NCBI GenBank assembly: GCA_030065125.1
Contig: JASJDM010000025.1
Coordinates: 1-64,000, forward strand
DNA from: Lysobacterales bacterium
Lineage (GTDB): Bacteria > Pseudomonadota > Gammaproteobacteria > Xanthomonadales > SZUA-38
DNA: 64,000 nucleotides
Direction of reading: 5' to 3'
The stretch's first letter is position 1. Every line of letters starts with the position of its first letter. Shown here piece after piece: positions 27,554-36,488 of this stretch. A model generated the notes under the pieces. The model searched no databases, was not told where the DNA came from, and worked only from the letters and a program-made list of their open reading frames with translations. Made by a program: the position numbers and the translations under genes.

Positions 27554-29425
27554 ATGACAACGACAATCAGAACAGTCCTGATGACTTCCCTGACCGCGTT
27601 CGTCGCGGTGGCCGGCATGTCCGTGCACGCCCAGAACGAGCCCAGCCCGGAAGTTCAACCCACCGAAGCCCTGGCCGACAGCTCGCCCGTGGGCGGAGCC
27701 AGCCGCCGTCCACGTCGCCTGGGTGACTCCATGGCGGTCAGCTCGAGCCAGGATTGGGTGCCCGGGCTGCGCAGCCAGGACGACTCGGCCGTGCTGGACC
27801 GGAAACTGGGCCTGGCCCAGCGCGCCCTGGAATCCGGCAATCTGCTGGATCCGGCAGACGGCAGTGCCCTGGAGTTTTTCCAGCAGGCGCTGGAGATCGA
27901 CTCCAGCAGCCAGACCGCGCTGGACGGCATTCGCGAGGTGGCCCGGCAGATGATCCGGCGGGCCCGCCAGGCCAATGCTGACGGCGACCGCACCGCTGCA
28001 CTCCGCCATCTGGATCGGGTGCGGGGTTTCAGTCCGGACCATCCCGGTATTGCCGACCTGCAGGCCGAGTTCGACCGGGTTGACGAGCTGAATGCTCTGG
28101 CGGAAAAGGCCGCGGGCTACATGCAAAGCGAACAGCTGGTCGGCGCCGGCCAGGAAAACGCCACGGCGGTATTCCGCAGCATTCTCGAAATCGACGACAG
28201 CAACGAGCCGGCCCTGACCGGACTCATGCAGATCGAGCAGACCCTGCTGGAAGAAGGCCAGCAGGCCCTGGCCGTCGGAGACTTTGCACAGGCTCGAATC
28301 CAGTTGGAACTGGCGCGCAGTGTCAACGACGGCTCCGAAATCGTTGAACAATTCAGAGCCGATATCGACGCGGCCCAGAACCGGCTATGGCAGGACCAAC
28401 GTCTGAACGTGGAACAGTTGATCCAGTCTGAACAACTGGACCAGGCCGACCTGTCGCTGAGTGCCCTGATCGACAGCGGCTACCCGGGCCCGGTGACGGA
28501 CCTGCGGGAACAGATCGACGAGCAACGGATTCTGCTGGCCTATGTCCCCCAGTCTGACCTGGTCGACAGCCTGGCAAGCGGTGCACCCGTCAGCACCGGG
28601 CCGGACATGGTGATCATTGGTCGCGGTGAATTCACAATGGGTTCCCCGTCCCGGGAAGACGGTCACCTGGAGCGGGAAGGTCCCCAGAAGGTGATTCGCT
28701 TCAGCCGGCCGTTTGCCATTTCCCGCACCGAAGTCACGGTGGAGGAATTCCGCCGCTTCGTGGAGGCAACGGGATATGTATCGGACCTGGAGAAAAATGG
28801 GGAATCAACCATTTTTGATGTCCGGGCCGCTGCCATGGACAAGCGCAAGGGCATTCATTGGCGCCATAATTTTTCCGGCGAGAAGGCCAGGCGCAAGGAA
28901 CCGGTGGTTCACGTGTCTTACAACGACGCGGTAGCCTACGCCGCGTGGATGTCCAAGCTCACCGGGCACCTGTACCGGCTGCCCACGGAGTCAGAATTCG
29001 AATACGTTCTGCGGGCGGGATCCGACACGCGCTACTGGTGGGGGGACGACTCACCGGACAGCCGTGTTGAGAACCTGACCGGGGACAGGGATACCCTGCG
29101 GCAGCTCGAATGGCCCATATCATTCAAAGGATACGGCGACGGCCACTGGGGCCCCGCCCCCGCAGCCAGCTTCAAACCGAACGCATTCGGCGCTTTCGAT
29201 ATGGCGGGCAACGTGATGGAGTGGGTCGAGGACTGTGTCAGCAAGGATCACCGGCAGACGCCGGAAAACGGCCGTCCCAGGCTGCAGGGCAACTGCGACA
29301 GCCGCGTGATTCGAGGCGGCTCCTGGGCAAACCCCCCAACCATGGCGCGCTCTGCGTTCAGGACCTCGGCCAGTACCGAGAGCGGTTCCTGCCTGGTGGG
29401 ATTCAGGCTGGTCCGCGAGCTCTGA
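27554..29425 (+). CDS. Exported TPR-like protein with C-terminal FGE/SUMF1 domain
   Basis: The 623-residue protein starts with a signal peptide (TVLMTSLTAFVAVAGMSVHAQ). Residues about 75-340 are helical with TPR-like repeats (SALEFFQQALEIDSSS, ALRHLDRVRGFSPDH, QARIQLELARSVNDG). The FGE-sulfatase domain follows (about 355-620: MVIIGRGEFTMGSPSREDGH, VSYNDAVAYAAWMSK, AFDMAGNVMEWVEDC, RVIRGGSWANPP, GFRLVREL). A purine-rich GGGGGGAA site precedes the ATG. It resembles the periplasmic part of the kinase at 13780-16113 and may be a ligand-binding or scaffold protein. True formylglycine-generating activity is not indicated. Confidence 0.92.
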   Translation: MTTTIRTVLMTSLTAFVAVAGMSVHAQNEPSPEVQPTEALADSSPVGGASRRPRRLGDSMAVSSSQDWVPGLRSQDDSAVLDRKLGLAQRALESGNLLDPADGSALEFFQQALEIDSSSQTALDGIREVARQMIRRARQANADGDRTAALRHLDRVRGFSPDHPGIADLQAEFDRVDELNALAEKAAGYMQSEQLVGAGQENATAVFRSILEIDDSNEPALTGLMQIEQTLLEEGQQALAVGDFAQARIQLELARSVNDGSEIVEQFRADIDAAQNRLWQDQRLNVEQLIQSEQLDQADLSLSALIDSGYPGPVTDLREQIDEQRILLAYVPQSDLVDSLASGAPVSTGPDMVIIGRGEFTMGSPSREDGHLEREGPQKVIRFSRPFAISRTEVTVEEFRRFVEATGYVSDLEKNGESTIFDVRAAAMDKRKGIHWRHNFSGEKARRKEPVVHVSYNDAVAYAAWMSKLTGHLYRLPTESEFEYVLRAGSDTRYWWGDDSPDSRVENLTGDRDTLRQLEWPISFKGYGDGHWGPAPAASFKPNAFGAFDMAGNVMEWVEDCVSKDHRQTPENGRPRLQGNCDSRVIRGGSWANPPTMARSAFRTSASTESGSCLVGFRLVREL

Positions 29426-29491
29426 ACGCGGCTTAGCACCGGACCCGAGCCGGGAGATTCCCGGGGCCCAAAAAAGTGGTAAATTGGGCCC

Positions 29492-30124
29492 ATGAGAAAG
29501 ATCACCGTTCTGAACCCCAAGGGCGGCTGCGGAAAAACAACCGTTGCCACGGGGCTGGCGTCATGGCTGGCCAGCATTGATTACAGCGTCGGGCTGGCGG
29601 ACCTGGATCCCCAGCAATCCAGCAACGACTGGCTGGACATGCGACCCGAGGAGTATCCCACCATTGAAAAGGTGGGCAAGGGCAAGAAGTCCCCGGGGGA
29701 CATCGACTTTCTGATCGTCGACGCCCCGGCCGCCATCAGCGGCGCTCCGCTGTCCAACCTGGTTCGATCAACCGAGACCATCCTGGTGCCCATGCTGCCG
29801 TCTCCCATCGACATGCGCGCGGGCTACCGCTTCCTGGAACACCTGTTCGGCTTCAAGCAGGTGGCCGATGGCAAGACCAAGGTCGGCCTGGTGGCCAACC
29901 GGGTCAACGAACGAACCCTGGTGTACAAAGAGCTGGTTGGATTCCTGGGCCACTACAAGGCCCCCTTCGTGGCCCACCTGCGCGAGTCCATGAACTACAT
30001 CCGCGCCTTTGAGCAGGGTCTTGGCGTCGGTGACCTGCCCTACTACCGGGCCTGGAAGGACTGGGAGGAGTGGGAGTCGATGGAGAAGTGGGTAAAAAGT
30101 AAGAAATCTCAGCCGAAGGCGTGA
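29492..30124 (+). CDS. Orphan ParA/MinD-type ATPase
   Basis: This is a 210-residue deviant-Walker ATPase: KGGCGKTT at about 10-17, switch II FLIVDAPAA, and a VANRVNERT region. Such proteins position chromosomes, plasmids or protein clusters by ATP-dependent surface gradients. No ParB, McdB-like partner or parS site is apparent nearby, and it is monocistronic, so a cargo cannot be named. A hairpin overlaps its stop codon. Confidence 0.9.
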   Translation: MRKITVLNPKGGCGKTTVATGLASWLASIDYSVGLADLDPQQSSNDWLDMRPEEYPTIEKVGKGKKSPGDIDFLIVDAPAAISGAPLSNLVRSTETILVPMLPSPIDMRAGYRFLEHLFGFKQVADGKTKVGLVANRVNERTLVYKELVGFLGHYKAPFVAHLRESMNYIRAFEQGLGVGDLPYYRAWKDWEEWESMEKWVKSKKSQPKA

Positions 30125-30150
30125 TTACAGGCCCCTAGGGCCGTAATCAC
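30121..30150 (+). terminator. Hairpin at the end of the parA-like gene
   Basis: GTGATTAC and GTAATCAC flank GGCCC-CTA-GGGCC, giving a 13-bp stem with one bulged A. It starts within the gene's stop region. There is no T-run, so it may be an RNA-stabilising hairpin or a weak terminator. Confidence 0.5.
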
Positions 30151-30534
30151 TCCTTACACCGTCATCCCGGACCCCGATCCGGGACCCATCGTCAATCCCG
30201 AAGCCCCACCCTCAAGCAAGTCCAATTACCACCATCTGCGCCCCTGATCAAACGCATTCGTCCGTCGAAGGGCGTCCGGACCTCACTTTCAGATGGATCC
30301 TGAATCGAGTTCAGGACGACGGGAGAAAATGGACCCCGATCCGGGACCCATCAGCACAGAAATGGCCTCTTCGTTCCATTTCCGCAAGACAAAAAGCGAA
30401 GCCCCCGGTCAGCACCACACTCCCGTCCAAAGCACCAGACTCCGGGGTTTCAGATGGATCCTGAATCGAGTTCAGGATGACGGTAGCGGGTGAACGAAGG
30501 CCTGGATGTCCCGTCTTTCGGATAAGCGAATCCC
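30151..30534. repeat. Intergenic region carrying four dispersed palindromic repeats
   Basis: No gene is seen. Copies of two related units occur: the CCCGGACCCCGATCCGGG type at 30161-30190 and, truncated, 30331-30352; and the CCTGAATCGAGTTCAGG type at 30290-30323 and 30451-30487. Both types share GTCATCC- and GGATCCATCTG-like ends. The same units recur at 51.2-51.4 kb and 55.0-55.2 kb. Confidence 0.85.
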
Positions 30535-30912
30535 CTACCTACTACCGGTAATCCAACCCTTGATCTTGTCCGACAGGGTTTCCTGGCTCAAATCGGTCAG
30601 TTCACCCGCGTCGAAGTAAACACCGCAACCCTCGGGACACTGCTCGTACCAGATGTGTTTCTGCTCATCATCGGACACTTTGTCGCAGTCCATCCCGCAC
30701 ACCGGGCAGTTGATGTCTTCCACCTTGTTGTGCTGCTTGCCAACCTTGGCGCTGCCGACGTCCAGGTACTCGGCTTTGAAAGTGCGCCGCAGCCGGGTCA
30801 GGTCAATGGGCTTGAACCACAAACCGCCGCATTCTTCGCAGCGATTGATGACACGGTCGTTGGCCCCGTAGCGGACGCTTTCCATATTGCCTTGGCACTT
30901 TGGACATTCCAT
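30535..30912 (-). CDS. Zinc-ribbon (zf-TFIIB) protein, second tandem copy
   Basis: The 125-residue protein has two zinc ribbons: MECPKCQGNMES with CEECGGLW, then CPVCGMDC with CPEGCGVYFDAGEL. The ATG at 30912 is chosen because AGGAGA lies nine bases upstream and the start then aligns with the paralogue; a TTG two codons earlier is less likely. Both proteins keep the pattern INCPVCG..KHIWYEQCP. The small zf-TFIIB family has no settled role, though nucleic-acid or metal-handling functions are assumed. Confidence 0.9.
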   Translation of the reverse strand: MECPKCQGNMESVRYGANDRVINRCEECGGLWFKPIDLTRLRRTFKAEYLDVGSAKVGKQHNKVEDINCPVCGMDCDKVSDDEQKHIWYEQCPEGCGVYFDAGELTDLSQETLSDKIKGWITGSR

Positions 30913-30938
30913 TGGCAATGCTCTCCTCTGCTCTTGTC

Positions 30939-31316
30939 TCAGCGGGTTCCGGTCACCCAGCCTTTGACTTTGTCCATCAGGGTTTCGCGATTGAGGTCGG
31001 ACAATTCGCCGGCGTCAAAGTACACTCCGTGACCGTTCGGGCAGGATTCGTACCAGATATGGGTCTGGTTCGAATCGGACACCTTGTCCATGCGGGCACC
31101 GCATACCGGACACTGGATGTCCTCAACCTCATTGAATTTCCGGCCGACGTTCGGATCACCGTGGTCCAGGTATTCCGCGGTAAAGCTCTCGCGCATTCGG
31201 GACAGCTCTTTGGGTAGGAAAAACAGGCCGCCGCAGTTGGTGCAGCGGTTCACAATGCGATCAGCGCCGCCCCAGCGAACTTCTTCCATACTGCTGTTGC
31301 ACTTAGGACATTCCAT
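30939..31316 (-). CDS. Zinc-ribbon (zf-TFIIB) protein, first tandem copy
   Basis: The 125-residue paralogue of the downstream gene shares the same length and cysteine spacing (MECPKC, CTNCGGLFFLP, CPVCGAR, CPNGHGVYFDAGELSDL). In the last ribbon CPNGH replaces CPEGC, so one cysteine ligand is lost or replaced by histidine. The pair arose by tandem duplication and diverged to moderate identity. The two genes are 26 bases apart and probably co-transcribed. Confidence 0.9.
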   Translation of the reverse strand: MECPKCNSSMEEVRWGGADRIVNRCTNCGGLFFLPKELSRMRESFTAEYLDHGDPNVGRKFNEVEDIQCPVCGARMDKVSDSNQTHIWYESCPNGHGVYFDAGELSDLNRETLMDKVKGWVTGTR

Positions 31317-31413
31317 CGATGACCCCCTCTTAGATTGTTCTAGCGCGGCATTATCTCACAAAAATTCCGGTTGGGGTCGGCCATCAGGCCGTGGGCTGAG
31401 ATAAGCTAGGAAT

Positions 31414-33459
31414 ATGCGTGCGCTGATGCTGACAGCCGTGTGTTGCCTCATTGCGGCAACCCTTCATGCCGAGCAAAGGTTCGAGGGGCAGACCGAGAGC
31501 GGCGCTTTCTACACCATCCTCGCGCCAGACACCTGGCAGCCCGCTGACGGCCTGGTGATCTACAACCATGGCTTCGATATCGACCAGGTGGAGCCCGATC
31601 CCGATCTCGGCGTGCTGTCTGAGTTCGTGCTGGCCCAGGGTTTCGCCGTGGCGGCGTCCAGCTACAGCCTGAACGGCTGGGCCCTGTTTCAGACCACCGA
31701 GGACAACCAGCAGCTGTACCGCCAGGTTGTTGCCCAATTGGGGGAGCCGGATCAGGTCATTGTGTTCGGCGGATCCCTGGGCGGCCTGGTAACACTCCAG
31801 GCGGTGGAGCAAGGCGGCATCGGCAACGTCGTGGGCGCCTACCCGGTGTGCGCCCCGCTGCACGGCAGCGACGCCTGGAACCAGGCTCTGGACCTGCGCC
31901 TGATCTACGACGCGGCCTGTGACGGCGTCAGCGGCGGCGAACTGCCCGGCGGGTCCGAAGGCCTGCCGTTTGCCCTGGATCCGGACCAGTATGACGGGGT
32001 TCTTGGTGACATCACCGCGGGCCTGGTAGCAGCCGCCGTTGAGCGGTGTACCGGCTTCAGCCTGCCGGCCGCTCTGCGCAGCAGCGGGCAGAACCAGCGT
32101 TACGAAAAAATTCGACAGGTGTCGGGCATCAGCGAAGCGTTTTTGCCCATCAACATGGCCTATGCCACTTTTGTACTCAGCGACATGGTGCGGGACCCCG
32201 ACAAGCTCAATAGCCGGGCTGCCCTGGGAAATTTCGGCGTGGACTACGGCGATCCCGACATCAATGACCGGATTGAGCGGGTGACCGCGGATCCCTTTGC
32301 CAGGCTGGATTTCCGCCTGAACTACACCCCAACCGGCCGGGTCGGCCAGACCCGTGTCCTGGCCACCCATACCGACGGCGACGGGCTGGTCGTGGTGGAG
32401 CATCTCCACAGCTTTGCCCGCCGGGCACCGGCGGACCGCTTCAGCTACGCCGTGGTGCGGGAAGCAGAGCCCAGCCACTGCGGCTACAGCGAAGCCGAGG
32501 TGGTGGCCGGCTGGGAGGCCCTGCTGGACTGGATCGACACCGACCAGCAGCCCAGTGCGGGTGATATCCAGACCCGCTGCCAGTCCATCGAGGCCGCCGG
32601 GCGCTACCAGGGCCCCTGTCGCTACGACCCGGACTTCCAGCCGGCCCCGTTCGACCAGCGGGTTCGGCCCCGCACCACGCCGGAACAGAGGGTCACCGGC
32701 GATATCAGCGGTTCCTGGTTCGATCCGGATTCCAGCGGCCAGGGCTGGTTTCTGCAGGTGCTGGCTGACGGCCAGGCCGTGGCGTACTGGTTCACCTACG
32801 ACGCCTCGGGACAACCCGCCTGGATCGGCGGCATCGGGCACACGCTGGGTAACGCCCTGGTTTTTGACCAGGCCTTCATCACCGGCGGTGCGCGTTTCGG
32901 CGATGCCTTCAGCAGCGCCGACGTCACCCTGCAGGACTGGGGCAGCCTGCGCTACCTGTTCAGCCAGGCGGACGCGGGGCAGATGGCCTACCGGGCCCGC
33001 GCGGAGTCCGGCGAGGTCCGCCTGCCTGCGGCGCGCCTGACGAAGCTGGGAGACGCTCAGTGCGCCAGTTCCACCCTGGACCCCGTTCACAGCGGCCTGT
33101 GGTATGCGGAGGACCGCTCCGGCGAGGGATTCGTGCTGGAGGTGCAGAACGACGGCCGGGTGTTTTTGGCCTGGTTCACCTACACACCTGACGGCGGCCA
33201 GACCTGGCTGTACGGCGAGGCTGACCGCGTTGAGTCCGATGGCTTCTCGGTACCCATGGAACAGTTCAGCGGACCGCGGTTTGGACCCGGGTACGACGCC
33301 CGCCAACTTCAGCGGACCAACTGGGGCCGCGTCAGCTTTTCGTTTGTCAGCGCCGACCAGGCCGGAATGACCTGGCAGTCCGACCTGCCCGGATACGACA
33401 GCGGTGGTTACAACGTCACCCGACTGTCCAGGCCGCTGACTGGAGGCAATTGCCCGTAG
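31414..33459 (+). CDS. Secreted alpha/beta hydrolase with C-terminal beta repeats
   Basis: This is a 681-residue exported protein: signal peptide ending LHAEQ (about residue 19), then an alpha/beta-hydrolase core (LVIYNHGFDID oxyanion region and nucleophile elbow GGSLGG near residue 129). A DGDGLVVVEH segment around 326 may supply the acid, with a later histidine (SHCGYSE). From about residue 425 two copies of a roughly 110-residue beta domain follow (GSWFDPDSSGQGWFLQVL / SGLWYAEDRSGEGFVLEV, each with a WFTYD/WFTYT strand). These are common on secreted proteins of Lysobacter-like bacteria as far as I know. A peptidase- or esterase-like activity is expected; the substrate is unknown. Confidence 0.85.
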   Translation: MRALMLTAVCCLIAATLHAEQRFEGQTESGAFYTILAPDTWQPADGLVIYNHGFDIDQVEPDPDLGVLSEFVLAQGFAVAASSYSLNGWALFQTTEDNQQLYRQVVAQLGEPDQVIVFGGSLGGLVTLQAVEQGGIGNVVGAYPVCAPLHGSDAWNQALDLRLIYDAACDGVSGGELPGGSEGLPFALDPDQYDGVLGDITAGLVAAAVERCTGFSLPAALRSSGQNQRYEKIRQVSGISEAFLPINMAYATFVLSDMVRDPDKLNSRAALGNFGVDYGDPDINDRIERVTADPFARLDFRLNYTPTGRVGQTRVLATHTDGDGLVVVEHLHSFARRAPADRFSYAVVREAEPSHCGYSEAEVVAGWEALLDWIDTDQQPSAGDIQTRCQSIEAAGRYQGPCRYDPDFQPAPFDQRVRPRTTPEQRVTGDISGSWFDPDSSGQGWFLQVLADGQAVAYWFTYDASGQPAWIGGIGHTLGNALVFDQAFITGGARFGDAFSSADVTLQDWGSLRYLFSQADAGQMAYRARAESGEVRLPAARLTKLGDAQCASSTLDPVHSGLWYAEDRSGEGFVLEVQNDGRVFLAWFTYTPDGGQTWLYGEADRVESDGFSVPMEQFSGPRFGPGYDARQLQRTNWGRVSFSFVSADQAGMTWQSDLPGYDSGGYNVTRLSRPLTGGNCP

Positions 33460-33536
33460 TCTATAACCTTCAGGCCATTCTTCTTTGCCTGGCCAGCCGC
33501 TAAACTGGCGCGTTTTTGGACGAAGGAGAATCCACC

Positions 33537-35003
33537 GTGAGAAAAACCCTGTTTTTCCTGTCGTTCCTGGTGGTGCAGCTCGCGGCAGCCGACGGCCACA
33601 AGAATGAGACCGGGGTGGAATCCGGTCCGGATTATTCGCACCCCGAGGTCCGGGGCGCACTCTCGGCCATTGACGCCTGGATCGAGGGAACCCGGCTGTA
33701 CGATCGCGTGCCTGGCATTTCGGTGGGTATCGTCCATGACCAGGAGCTGGTCTGGCACAAGGGCTACGGTGTTTCCAACCGGGACACCGGCCGGCCGGCA
33801 GATGCCGACACCCTGTACAGTATCTGCAGCATCAGCAAGCTGTTTACCGCCATTGGCGTTATGCAACTACGGGACGCCAACAAGCTGGCGCTGCGAGATC
33901 CGGTGCAGCAGCACCTGGAGTGGTTTGACATCAAGCAGGCCCACTCGGGCAGTCCCGCCATCACCGTGGAGTCCCTGCTGACCCATTCCTCAGGCCTGCC
34001 CAGGGAATCTGATTTTCTTTACTGGAACGCGCCGGATTTCCCGTTCCCCACCCGGCAGCAGATGATCGAACAGCTTGAGCAGCAGGAAACCCTGTATCCG
34101 GCCCAGAGCCTGTTTCAGTATTCCAACCTGGCGCTGTCCCTGGCTGGGGAGGTCATCCAGTCCGCATCCGGCCGCGTCTATAACGACTACGTGCAGGATG
34201 AAATCCTGGAACCACTGGGTCTCGACGACACCCGGCCGTACTACCCGGAACAGCTCAAGGGTGAACAGCTGGCCGTGGGCTACACCGGCATTCACCGCAG
34301 CGGCGACCGGGACCCGGTCAACTCCTTCTTTACCCGGGGGATAAGCGCCGCGGCGGGGTTTACCTCGTCGGTCAATGACCTGGCCAGCTTCGCGAGCTGG
34401 CAGTTCCGCCTGCTGGGCAACGGCGGCAAGGAAGTGCTGGATGCCAATACACTGCGGGAAATGCATCGGGTGCACTGGATCGATCCCGATTGGGAGACCA
34501 CCTGGGGCCTGGGATTTGCCGTGCGCCGGGTGGAGGACACCACCGTGGTCAGCCACGGCGGCGGCTGCCCGGGTTACATTACCAGCTTCACCATGGTGCC
34601 CGAGCACAAGACTGCCGCCATTGTGCTCACCAACGCCGGTGACGGACCCGCTGGACGACTGGCACAGGGCATCCTGAAGACTTTCCTGCCTGCTCTGGCC
34701 AAAGCCTCGGAGCCGGTAGACGACACCATCCCGGACCTGTCCGCTTACGAGGGCAATTACGAGGGCCGCCCCTGGGGCGGCGAGTCGGCCGTCCGGCAGT
34801 GGGGCGACCAACTGGTGTCCATCAATCTTCCTTCGGACGAACTGGACGACAACATCACCCAGTTCGAATCCGAGGGAAATCACGTGTTCCGGCGGCTCAC
34901 GGACAAGGGGGAGCCCCGGGAAACCATCACCTTCAGTATGGATGACAGTGGCCGCGCCACCAGCGCCAAAGTCCACAGCTTCATGATGTACCGGATTGAC
35001 TGA
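33537..35003 (+). CDS. Serine hydrolase of the beta-lactamase (class C/esterase) family, exported
   Basis: The 488-residue protein starts at GTG 33537, with GAAGGAGAA just upstream, and has a signal peptide (KTLFFLSFLVVQLAAADG). The catalytic SxxK is SISK, followed by YSN (YxN) in FQYSNLALSL and HGGG as the KTG-equivalent triad. This places it in the D-alanyl-D-alanine carboxypeptidase/esterase EstB/class C group. The C-terminal 100 residues form an extra beta-rich domain. Its stop codon lies inside the start of the PLP decarboxylase gene (8-base overlap). Confidence 0.92.
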   Translation: MRKTLFFLSFLVVQLAAADGHKNETGVESGPDYSHPEVRGALSAIDAWIEGTRLYDRVPGISVGIVHDQELVWHKGYGVSNRDTGRPADADTLYSICSISKLFTAIGVMQLRDANKLALRDPVQQHLEWFDIKQAHSGSPAITVESLLTHSSGLPRESDFLYWNAPDFPFPTRQQMIEQLEQQETLYPAQSLFQYSNLALSLAGEVIQSASGRVYNDYVQDEILEPLGLDDTRPYYPEQLKGEQLAVGYTGIHRSGDRDPVNSFFTRGISAAAGFTSSVNDLASFASWQFRLLGNGGKEVLDANTLREMHRVHWIDPDWETTWGLGFAVRRVEDTTVVSHGGGCPGYITSFTMVPEHKTAAIVLTNAGDGPAGRLAQGILKTFLPALAKASEPVDDTIPDLSAYEGNYEGRPWGGESAVRQWGDQLVSINLPSDELDDNITQFESEGNHVFRRLTDKGEPRETITFSMDDSGRATSAKVHSFMMYRID

Positions 35004-36483
35004 GGCCGATCACAACCCGGGCGGGCCGGGCCCGCTGGAGCTCAGCGAGTCCGAAATGACCAGCCTGGTGAATGCCGCCATGGTGCGCATCACCGGGCTG
35101 CTGGCAACCGTTGCCGACCAGCCTCTGGACGGCAGCCTGGAGGTCAGCCCGGAGTTTATCCGCGGTTTGAGGGAACCATTGCCGGAATCACCCGAGGACC
35201 CGGAAGCACTGCTGGACCACCTGTTCCAGGAACTGGTGCCCCGAAACCTGAATCCAATCTCTCCCGGTTTCATGGGTTATATTCCAGGCGGCGGGTTGTT
35301 TCACGCCGCTGCCGCCGACCTGATCAGCAACAGCGTCAATCGCTACCTTGGTGTGACCTCGGTCTCCCCGGCCCTGAACCAGCTTGAGCGCAACGTCATC
35401 CAGTGGTTCTGCCAGATCCTCGGGCTGCCCGAAGGCGCAGGAGGGTTTCTGACCACCGGCGGATCCCTCGCCAACCTCAGCGCGCTGGTGGCCGCCCGGG
35501 TAGCGCGCTTTGGTGATGATGATTTTTCCTCCGGCGTGATCTACCTGTCGGACCAGGCCCATAACTGCGTGGAAAAATCCGCCCGGATCGCCGGTTTCTC
35601 CACCCGGGCCATGCGCACGCTGCCCAGCGACGGAAACTTCCGGCTTTGTCCTGACAAGCTGCGCCGAGCCATCCAGCAGGACCGGGAAACGGGCCTGACG
35701 CCGTTCCTGGTGACAGCCAGCGCAGGCACCACCAACACCGGCGCGGTGGATCCCCTGGAAGAACTGGCAGACCTCGCCCGGTCGGAGAATCTGTGGTTTC
35801 ACGTGGACGCGGCCTACGGCGGATTCTTCTGCCTGACCGAGCGGGGCAAGCGGGCCATGGCCGGCATCGAGAGGGCGGACTCGGTAGCGCTGGATCCCCA
35901 CAAGACGCTGTTCCTGCCCTACGGCACCGGTGCCCTGCTGGTGCGGGCACCGGACACCCTGCGCCGGGCCCACAGCTCAACCGCGGATTACCTCCCGGCC
36001 ATGCAGGACGACCCGGACCTGCTGGACTTCTGCGAGCTGTCGCCGGAGCTGACCCGGCCGTTTCGCGGACTGCGGGTCTGGCTGCCGATGAAAATGCACG
36101 GCGCCGGCGTGTTCCGGCACTACCTGGACGAGAAACTCGACCTGGCCCGCCTGGTTGAGCAGGCCGTGGACGATAACCCTGCACTGGACCTGCTGGCCGG
36201 GGCCGAACTGTCGGTGGTGGCCTTCGCGGTCAAGGACCGCGGGCAATCCCCGGACCAGCGCAACGACGACAGCCAGCGGCTGCTGGCAGCCATCAACCGG
36301 GAACAGAAGGTCAAACTGACCGGCACCCTGCTGCACGGCGTTTTTGCCATCCGGGTCGCCATCGTGGTGTTCCGAACCCATCGGGACCGGATCGAGGTTC
36401 TGCTGCGGGAGATCCAGCGCGCCCTGGGAGACACCGGCCTGGCCAGGCCAGACCAGGCGGCTCCGACTCTCGACTCGGGATAG
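34996..36483 (+). CDS. PLP-dependent group II decarboxylase
   Basis: The 495-residue enzyme of the aromatic-amino-acid/glutamate/cysteine-sulfinate decarboxylase family shows GFLTTGGSLANLSAL (phosphate binding), H189 in DQAHN (ring stacking), HVDAAYGG with D271, and the PLP lysine K303 in DPHKTLFLPYG. The start is taken as TTG 34996, overlapping the previous stop by eight bases; an ATG at 35056 would drop 20 residues that match the family N-terminus. The substrate is not identifiable; amine products are expected. Confidence 0.92.
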   Translation: MTEADHNPGGPGPLELSESEMTSLVNAAMVRITGLLATVADQPLDGSLEVSPEFIRGLREPLPESPEDPEALLDHLFQELVPRNLNPISPGFMGYIPGGGLFHAAAADLISNSVNRYLGVTSVSPALNQLERNVIQWFCQILGLPEGAGGFLTTGGSLANLSALVAARVARFGDDDFSSGVIYLSDQAHNCVEKSARIAGFSTRAMRTLPSDGNFRLCPDKLRRAIQQDRETGLTPFLVTASAGTTNTGAVDPLEELADLARSENLWFHVDAAYGGFFCLTERGKRAMAGIERADSVALDPHKTLFLPYGTGALLVRAPDTLRRAHSSTADYLPAMQDDPDLLDFCELSPELTRPFRGLRVWLPMKMHGAGVFRHYLDEKLDLARLVEQAVDDNPALDLLAGAELSVVAFAVKDRGQSPDQRNDDSQRLLAAINREQKVKLTGTLLHGVFAIRVAIVVFRTHRDRIEVLLREIQRALGDTGLARPDQAAPTLDSG

Positions 36484-36488
36484 CCGTC

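Noticed and set aside
13780..29425. FGE-domain proteins as maturases of the alkylsulfatase
   Set aside because: SdsA-type alkylsulfatases use a zinc site (THSHADH) and need no formylglycine.
31384..33660. 758-codon open frame antisense to the secreted hydrolase
   Set aside because: No recognisable motifs, wrong composition, and the plus-strand gene has a signal peptide and clear domains.
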